DNA of 64,000 bases, taken from assembly GCF_910583865.1 (NCBI RefSeq), contig NZ_CAJTYX010000012.1:4732-68731 (forward strand). Reading direction: 5' to 3'. The notes under the pieces were generated by a model. That model saw only the letters and a list, made by a program, of their open reading frames with translations, was not told where the DNA came from and ran no database searches. This document shows, one piece after another, positions 60,219 to 64,000 of the stretch. The position numbers were made by a program, and so were the translations under genes. This DNA is from an uncultured Muribaculum sp. (GTDB lineage Bacteria; Bacteroidota; Bacteroidia; Bacteroidales; Muribaculaceae). Each line of letters starts with the position of its first letter. The stretch's first letter is position 1.

Positions 60219-61871
60219 TCAGTCGGCTTCATGGGCATACCGTGATGAAAGGGAATCAACGGTGTCCTTCAGGTGGTTGACCGTGGCTGCGGTAGATGCC
60301 TGGGGCACTACGACACCCATGCGTATGGGATTTAGGGCGGCATCGAGCTTGTCGAGCGACGCTGCGTCATGCTCCTTGACAAACTTGTTCCGCAGTATCA
60401 GTGTCTTTTCACTTAGCTGTATGCCTTCTACGAGGCGCTCGTAGCGAATTGACGAGCGGCCTTCGGGATAGATGAAGTAGGTGTCGCCGGGGGCGAAGAG
60501 CTTGAAACGGCTGTCGACGAGCGGCTCGTCGGTCCAGTTCATGAAGCTCCAGTGGAGATAACCGTCATGGCCTGTGGCCGTGCAGTAGACCGGGATCCAT
60601 ACGGCATCAGCCGGCGAGTTGTTGGAGAACAGGTTAGGCTCCGGCCTCGAACAGCATGTGTAGAGGTCGGTCACCAACCCTTTCTCGCGGCGCTTTTCGA
60701 CCACGCCGGGGGGATAGGCATCGGACAGCAGAATGGTGTAGCAGTACAGTTTGTCGATTAATTCCGGGTGATAGTTGCCGGCGAGCGACACCTTGAAGTC
60801 AGGCTCCGCATCCTGGATTATCTCGTAGGCGTTGAGCATGTCGGAAAGGCTACGCTCGTCCATGCTTATCATGGTTCGGTCGAACCAGCCTTTGTTCTTT
60901 AGATGGGTGGCGAAGGCTTTCAGGAAGTTCAGCCAAAGGTCGCGGTACTCCAGTGATGAGGTGGTGGTCTTTAGAAACTTATAGTCTTTCGATGCCTCGT
61001 CGTAGTAACGGAAGTTCATTTCCCATGGAATCATGGTGAAACACTCTATGAGGCCGTCGACTCCGTTGTCGGTCATGAACTGTACCCATCGGTCAAACAC
61101 GTCGTAGTCGTAGCTCCATGTACCGTCGGATTTCTTCATGGTCTCTATCATAGGGAGGAATAGGTCGTTGCTCTGTTCGCCCCATGGCTCGTAGAAGAGT
61201 ATGGCAGATATGGTTTTCTGTCCGGCGCGGGCAAGATAGCCGGCATAGGGTTTGAGCAGTTCGAAATGTTCCTTGCTCCATGGCCTTACGTTGCCGAATC
61301 GTGCCACGGAGTAGGGCTGTTGCCAGAGGTTGAGATGGAATGCCTGGTCTTGTGGCTCTGGAAGTGTCATCGCTGACACTGCTATGTCAAGGTCTATGGC
61401 ATGGCCGTCGACTTTCAATGTCTCGCGGTAGGTACCTGGGGCTGCGTCGTAGGGGACTTCCACGGTCACCCACACCGGACGGGTCTCACCTGCCGGGATG
61501 TAGACTTCACGGGCCTTGGTGTCGATTATGTCGGGCACGCGCCAGGAGGGGAGGGTGTCAGGATGTGTGCCGCATGCACGGAAGTCGTCGGTGAGCACAT
61601 AATCGACGAAGCTCGCCTGTGCCGGCAGATTTCCTTCGACCGAGGCGGAGCATGTGGCGGGTTGTCCTTCCGGGATGTGTATGAGAGCGAGCGCGCCGAC
61701 GCGCTCTCCTCGCCATGCATGCACGATGGTGTCGGTGGTAAGCGTGGCCGGAAGCCGGGTGTCGGAAGCGTAATGCACGTCTTTAGACGCCCATGTGAGT
61801 TGCGCCGAAGCAGATGATGCTGCACATGCGAGCATCAGGGATGTAAAGATAAGCGTTTTGCTCGTTTTCAT
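60219..61871 (-). CDS. Exported GH123-type glycosidase (DUF4091)
   Basis: 550 residues with a signal peptide (SASAQ). An N-terminal beta domain (about 25-170) precedes a TIM-barrel-like domain (about 180-470). The adjacent Asp338-Glu339 in TMISMDERSL corresponds to the neighbouring catalytic acid pair of GH123 beta-N-acetylgalactosaminidases, which use the substrate's acetamido group as nucleophile. A late VWIPVYCTATGHDGYLHWSFMNWT (key part GHDGYLHWSFMNW) also fits. It probably releases GalNAc from host glycolipids or glycans in the periplasm. It starts 32 bp after the phosphatase-like gene, so both may be cotranscribed. Confidence 0.9.
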   Translation of the reverse strand: MKTSKTLIFTSLMLACAASSASAQLTWASKDVHYASDTRLPATLTTDTIVHAWRGERVGALALIHIPEGQPATCSASVEGNLPAQASFVDYVLTDDFRACGTHPDTLPSWRVPDIIDTKAREVYIPAGETRPVWVTVEVPYDAAPGTYRETLKVDGHAIDLDIAVSAMTLPEPQDQAFHLNLWQQPYSVARFGNVRPWSKEHFELLKPYAGYLARAGQKTISAILFYEPWGEQSNDLFLPMIETMKKSDGTWSYDYDVFDRWVQFMTDNGVDGLIECFTMIPWEMNFRYYDEASKDYKFLKTTTSSLEYRDLWLNFLKAFATHLKNKGWFDRTMISMDERSLSDMLNAYEIIQDAEPDFKVSLAGNYHPELIDKLYCYTILLSDAYPPGVVEKRREKGLVTDLYTCCSRPEPNLFSNNSPADAVWIPVYCTATGHDGYLHWSFMNWTDEPLVDSRFKLFAPGDTYFIYPEGRSSIRYERLVEGIQLSEKTLILRNKFVKEHDAASLDKLDAALNPIRMGVVVPQASTAATVNHLKDTVDSLSSRYAHEAD

Positions 61872-61903
61872 GGGGATGATATTGTTACTGAATGTGTCGG
61901 GTC

Positions 61904-63082
61904 TTATTGTCCGGAGGTGAATGAGCGCGACATACGCGTTTTTCCGTCGCGGGATGTAACCGTTAACGACAGTGTGCCGGCGTCGGCATGGAATGTGGCG
62001 ATGTCATTATTAGAGTTGATGAGGATGGGAAAGGCGGCGCCGTCGGTGCCCGCTTCGTTGAAGAAGTGCTTGTGCAGATGCCCGCAGAGCATCAAGTCTA
62101 TCCCGGCCTCGTTTAGTATTGGCAGGAACAGCTCTTTCGTTTGGATAGGCCCGTGCCAGCTCGTGTTTACCGGAGGAACGTGGATCACTGCGATTTTGAA
62201 CGGTGCGCTGCGGAATTCATCGCTCGCCACCGTTTCTCGGAGCCAATCGGCTTCGTCGCGGCGATAGTCGTCGAAAAACGAAGTGCGGGAATACTCGATG
62301 TCGTTGTCGGGCTTGTCCTCTCCCCCGTCAAGCACCACGAAGCATACCGGGCCGCTACGGAATGTGTAGTAGGGCTTGCCTGTGGGAGTGGGGAAATAAC
62401 GCATAAATTCTTTGGCTCCGTTGCCGCGCGTCTCATGGTTGCCGCGCACCATGTAGAACGGCGTCTCTGATGCGAAAAGTTTCGACGCGCCATTGACGAA
62501 CCCCTCGAACACCTGGTCCTCGGTATTCATGAAGCTTACCATGTCGCCGTTGAACAGCACGAAGTCGGTCTTTTTCTTATCCACGTCCTTGAGCAGGTCG
62601 GAAAGCAGCTCGTTATCGCCGTGTATGTCATTGACCATCATGAAATCGAGTGTGTCTTTCCCGGCGGAGCGTGTGCGAAGTGTCAGCGGAGACTTTCGAT
62701 AGACTTTGGTGGAAGCCACGTCGCCGTAGCTTACGTGGTGTGGTTTCTGTTCGAGCACTTCCTCTGAAAATACCCTATAGCGGTATGTTGTGCCGGGCTG
62801 AAGGCCCTTTACGGTGACCTTATGCACTGTTCCGATAACGGCGCGTCCAAGGTCGGTGGCGTAAGTGCGCGGATGCTCGCATGCGTAGAAGTGGCGTCCG
62901 TCGTCCGGTGCGATTTCCACCCATGCGGTGGCATCCTTGTCGGTCCTCCATATTATTGTAGATTCCGTTTCCCCTACATTCTGGAGGTAAGGGCCTGATA
63001 TGATTTTGATAGCTGATAGAGGCGAGAGGAACGATGCCGACAGCATCATTACCATGAGGGTAGATAGTTTTAATGTGTACAT
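61904..63082 (-). CDS. Exported purple-acid-phosphatase-like metallophosphoesterase
   Basis: 392 residues from ATG 63082, which starts the signal peptide (MYTLKLSTLMVMMLSASFL); an upstream in-frame start at 63112 is less likely. An N-terminal FN3-like domain (about 28-125, GPYLQNVGETESTIIW) precedes the metallophosphoesterase core with NDIHGD, LFNGDMVSF, VRGNHETRG and LCGHLHKHF. The enzyme would cleave phosphomonoesters in the periplasm. Its neighbour downstream on this strand is the GH123 gene. TAACTTTG at 63142-63135 is its likely -7 box. Confidence 0.9.
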   Translation of the reverse strand: MYTLKLSTLMVMMLSASFLSPLSAIKIISGPYLQNVGETESTIIWRTDKDATAWVEIAPDDGRHFYACEHPRTYATDLGRAVIGTVHKVTVKGLQPGTTYRYRVFSEEVLEQKPHHVSYGDVASTKVYRKSPLTLRTRSAGKDTLDFMMVNDIHGDNELLSDLLKDVDKKKTDFVLFNGDMVSFMNTEDQVFEGFVNGASKLFASETPFYMVRGNHETRGNGAKEFMRYFPTPTGKPYYTFRSGPVCFVVLDGGEDKPDNDIEYSRTSFFDDYRRDEADWLRETVASDEFRSAPFKIAVIHVPPVNTSWHGPIQTKELFLPILNEAGIDLMLCGHLHKHFFNEAGTDGAAFPILINSNNDIATFHADAGTLSLTVTSRDGKTRMSRSFTSGQ

Positions 63083-63134
63083 TAATGATGGTTGATTTGA
63101 GGTGTGTGACAATTGTCGGCTTGTAACGATATGT

Positions 63135-63142
63135 CAAAGTTA
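63135..63142 (-). promoter_or_regulatory. Candidate -7 box of the phosphatase-GH123 unit
   Basis: The minus strand reads TAACTTTG, matching TAnnTTTG, 52 bp before the ATG at 63082. The -33 region shows no clear TTTG. Apart from this and the fba terminator the 286-bp gap holds nothing recognised. Confidence 0.4.
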
Positions 63143-63308
63143 GCGTAAAATTTCCGTATTGGGGTGGGATTTACACTTTTTTAATCCGTACCGACATATA
63201 ATATACCCTTATGGACATGCGGTTTTACCGCTCGTTCGTGAATATATGGCAATAAGTTGGATGGGGATGTGAAAAGTAGTCTGACAATCACGCTTTACCT
63301 ATGGACAC

Positions 63309-63344
63309 AAAAAAGCGATGTGTCAGAATTGAATGACACATCGC
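63309..63344 (-). terminator. Terminator of fba
   Basis: GCGATGTGTCA (63315-63325) and TGACACATCGC (63334-63344) pair perfectly with an 8-base loop. Read on the minus strand the stem is followed by TTTTTT (63314-63309). It lies 24 bp beyond the fba stop codon. Confidence 0.9.
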
Positions 63345-63368
63345 CTCATTGTATTGTTGTGATGGTGA

Positions 63369-64000
63369 TTACTCAGCCTTTCCTTCCGAGCCGAGAACGG
63401 CTACGATTTTGTGCTTGTAGAGTTTCTCCATTTCGTCGCGGGCCGGACCGAGGTACTTGCGGGGGTCGAATTCAGCGGGTTTGTCGTTGAATACGCGGCG
63501 AACGGCAGCGGTCATGGCGAGACGGCTGTCGGAGTCGATGTTGATCTTGCAGACATCCATCTTTGCAGCCTTGCGGAGTTCCTCTTCGGGGATACCTATA
63601 GCGTCGGGAAGCTTGCCGCCGTTGGAGTTGATGATGTCGACATACTCCTGGGGAACGGAAGAAGAGCCGTGGAGCACGATGGGGAAATCGGGGAGCTTGG
63701 CCTCGACAGCCTCAAGCACGTTGAATGCAAGTGGCGGGGGAACGAGACGGCCGGTTTTCGGGTCGCGGGTGCACTGCTCGGGAGTGAACTTGTATGCTCC
63801 GTGCGATGTGCCGATTGAGATGGCGAGAGAGTCGCAGCCTGTGCGGGTCACGAAGTCAATCACTTCCTCGGGGTCGGTATAGGTGTGGTGGTCGGAGGAC
63901 ACTTCATCCTCTACGCCGGCAAGTACGCCGAGTTCGCCTTCGACTGTCACGTCATACTGGTGAGCATAGTCAACGACCTTCTTGGTGAGGGCTACATTCT
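63369..64000 (-). CDS. fba: Class II fructose-bisphosphate aldolase (5' end cut by window edge)
   Basis: The C-terminal 210 residues are in the window; the frame continues to base 64000 without a start. Zinc-dependent aldolase features are clear: VTVEGELGVLAGVEDEV, SLAISIGTSHGAYKF (zinc-site His), VLHGSSSVPQEYVD and VCKINIDSDSRLAMTAAVRR in part (KINIDSD). It splits fructose 1,6-bisphosphate to two triose phosphates in glycolysis. The stop at 63369 is followed by a strong terminator. Confidence 0.96.
   Translation of the reverse strand, partial: NVALTKKVVDYAHQYDVTVEGELGVLAGVEDEVSSDHHTYTDPEEVIDFVTRTGCDSLAISIGTSHGAYKFTPEQCTRDPKTGRLVPPPLAFNVLEAVEAKLPDFPIVLHGSSSVPQEYVDIINSNGGKLPDAIGIPEEELRKAAKMDVCKINIDSDSRLAMTAAVRRVFNDKPAEFDPRKYLGPARDEMEKLYKHKIVAVLGSEGKAE

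Noticed and set aside
1..64000. CRISPR arrays, rRNA operons, insertion sequences
   Set aside because: No regularly spaced direct repeats, rRNA-like stretches or transposase-like frames were seen.

Overview
The window looks like a chromosomal segment of a gut Bacteroidota, order Bacteroidales, most likely Muribaculaceae or a close relative. Sequence evidence for this: a SusC/SusD outer-membrane pair, Bacteroidota-type promoters (TTTG, about 20 bp, TAnnTTTG), an anaerobic sulfatase maturase with a Ser-type sulfatase, pyruvate:ferredoxin oxidoreductase, a Na+-pumping methylmalonyl-CoA decarboxylase, and a lamin-tail/OadG fusion. The family-level placement is inference. No rRNA, tRNA, CRISPR array, transposase or phage gene was seen.

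Layout. 1-4022 (-): a truncated SusD lipoprotein gene and its SusC partner. 4436-14380 (-): a metallophosphoesterase and, upstream of it, a seven-gene run built around a tubulin-like GTPase, together with membrane and exported proteins of mostly unknown function. The tubulin-like gene carries an in-frame UGA just after the GTP-binding signature. 14671-18243 (-): nifJ. 18695-25503 (+): glpA-glpB-glpC-glpT plus a glycerophosphodiesterase, ending at a strong terminator; together they would take up and oxidise glycerol 3-phosphate released from phospholipid head groups. 25607-28424 (+): anaerobic sulfatase maturase and a Ser-type sulfatase. 28512-31200 (-): alkaline phosphatase and histidine acid phosphatase.

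31416-38755 (+): housekeeping genes: der, a DEAD-box helicase, a DUF3256-like protein, xseA, xseB, a TrpB2-type tryptophan synthase beta chain, and ruvA. 38896-40397 (-): hpf, a XerC/D recombinase and rpsU. 40597-48059 (-): a large exported protein, an NhaC-type antiporter, a small membrane protein, a coiled-coil zinc-ribbon protein, a Nif3-like protein and aspS. 48176-50031 (-): three small membrane proteins (two of them under 60 residues) and one short soluble protein, separated by an AT-rich and then a very G-rich gap. 50270-54907 (-): the methylmalonyl-CoA epimerase/decarboxylase operon that completes propionate formation and pumps Na+. 55304-57208 (+): dnaK. 57363-60098 (+): a PepSY-like protein, a 129-bp palindromic element, a small exported ORF, a CNNM/CBS membrane protein and an O6-alkylguanine methyltransferase. 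60219-64000 (-): a GH123-type glycosidase, a purple-acid-phosphatase-like protein and the truncated fba gene.

The parts fit a fermentative, glycan-foraging gut anaerobe: PFOR, propionate formation and Na+ energetics, with several exported phosphatases, a sulfatase and a GH123 enzyme acting on host or dietary glycans and phosphoesters. The least explained part is the tubulin-like operon at 5470-14380.
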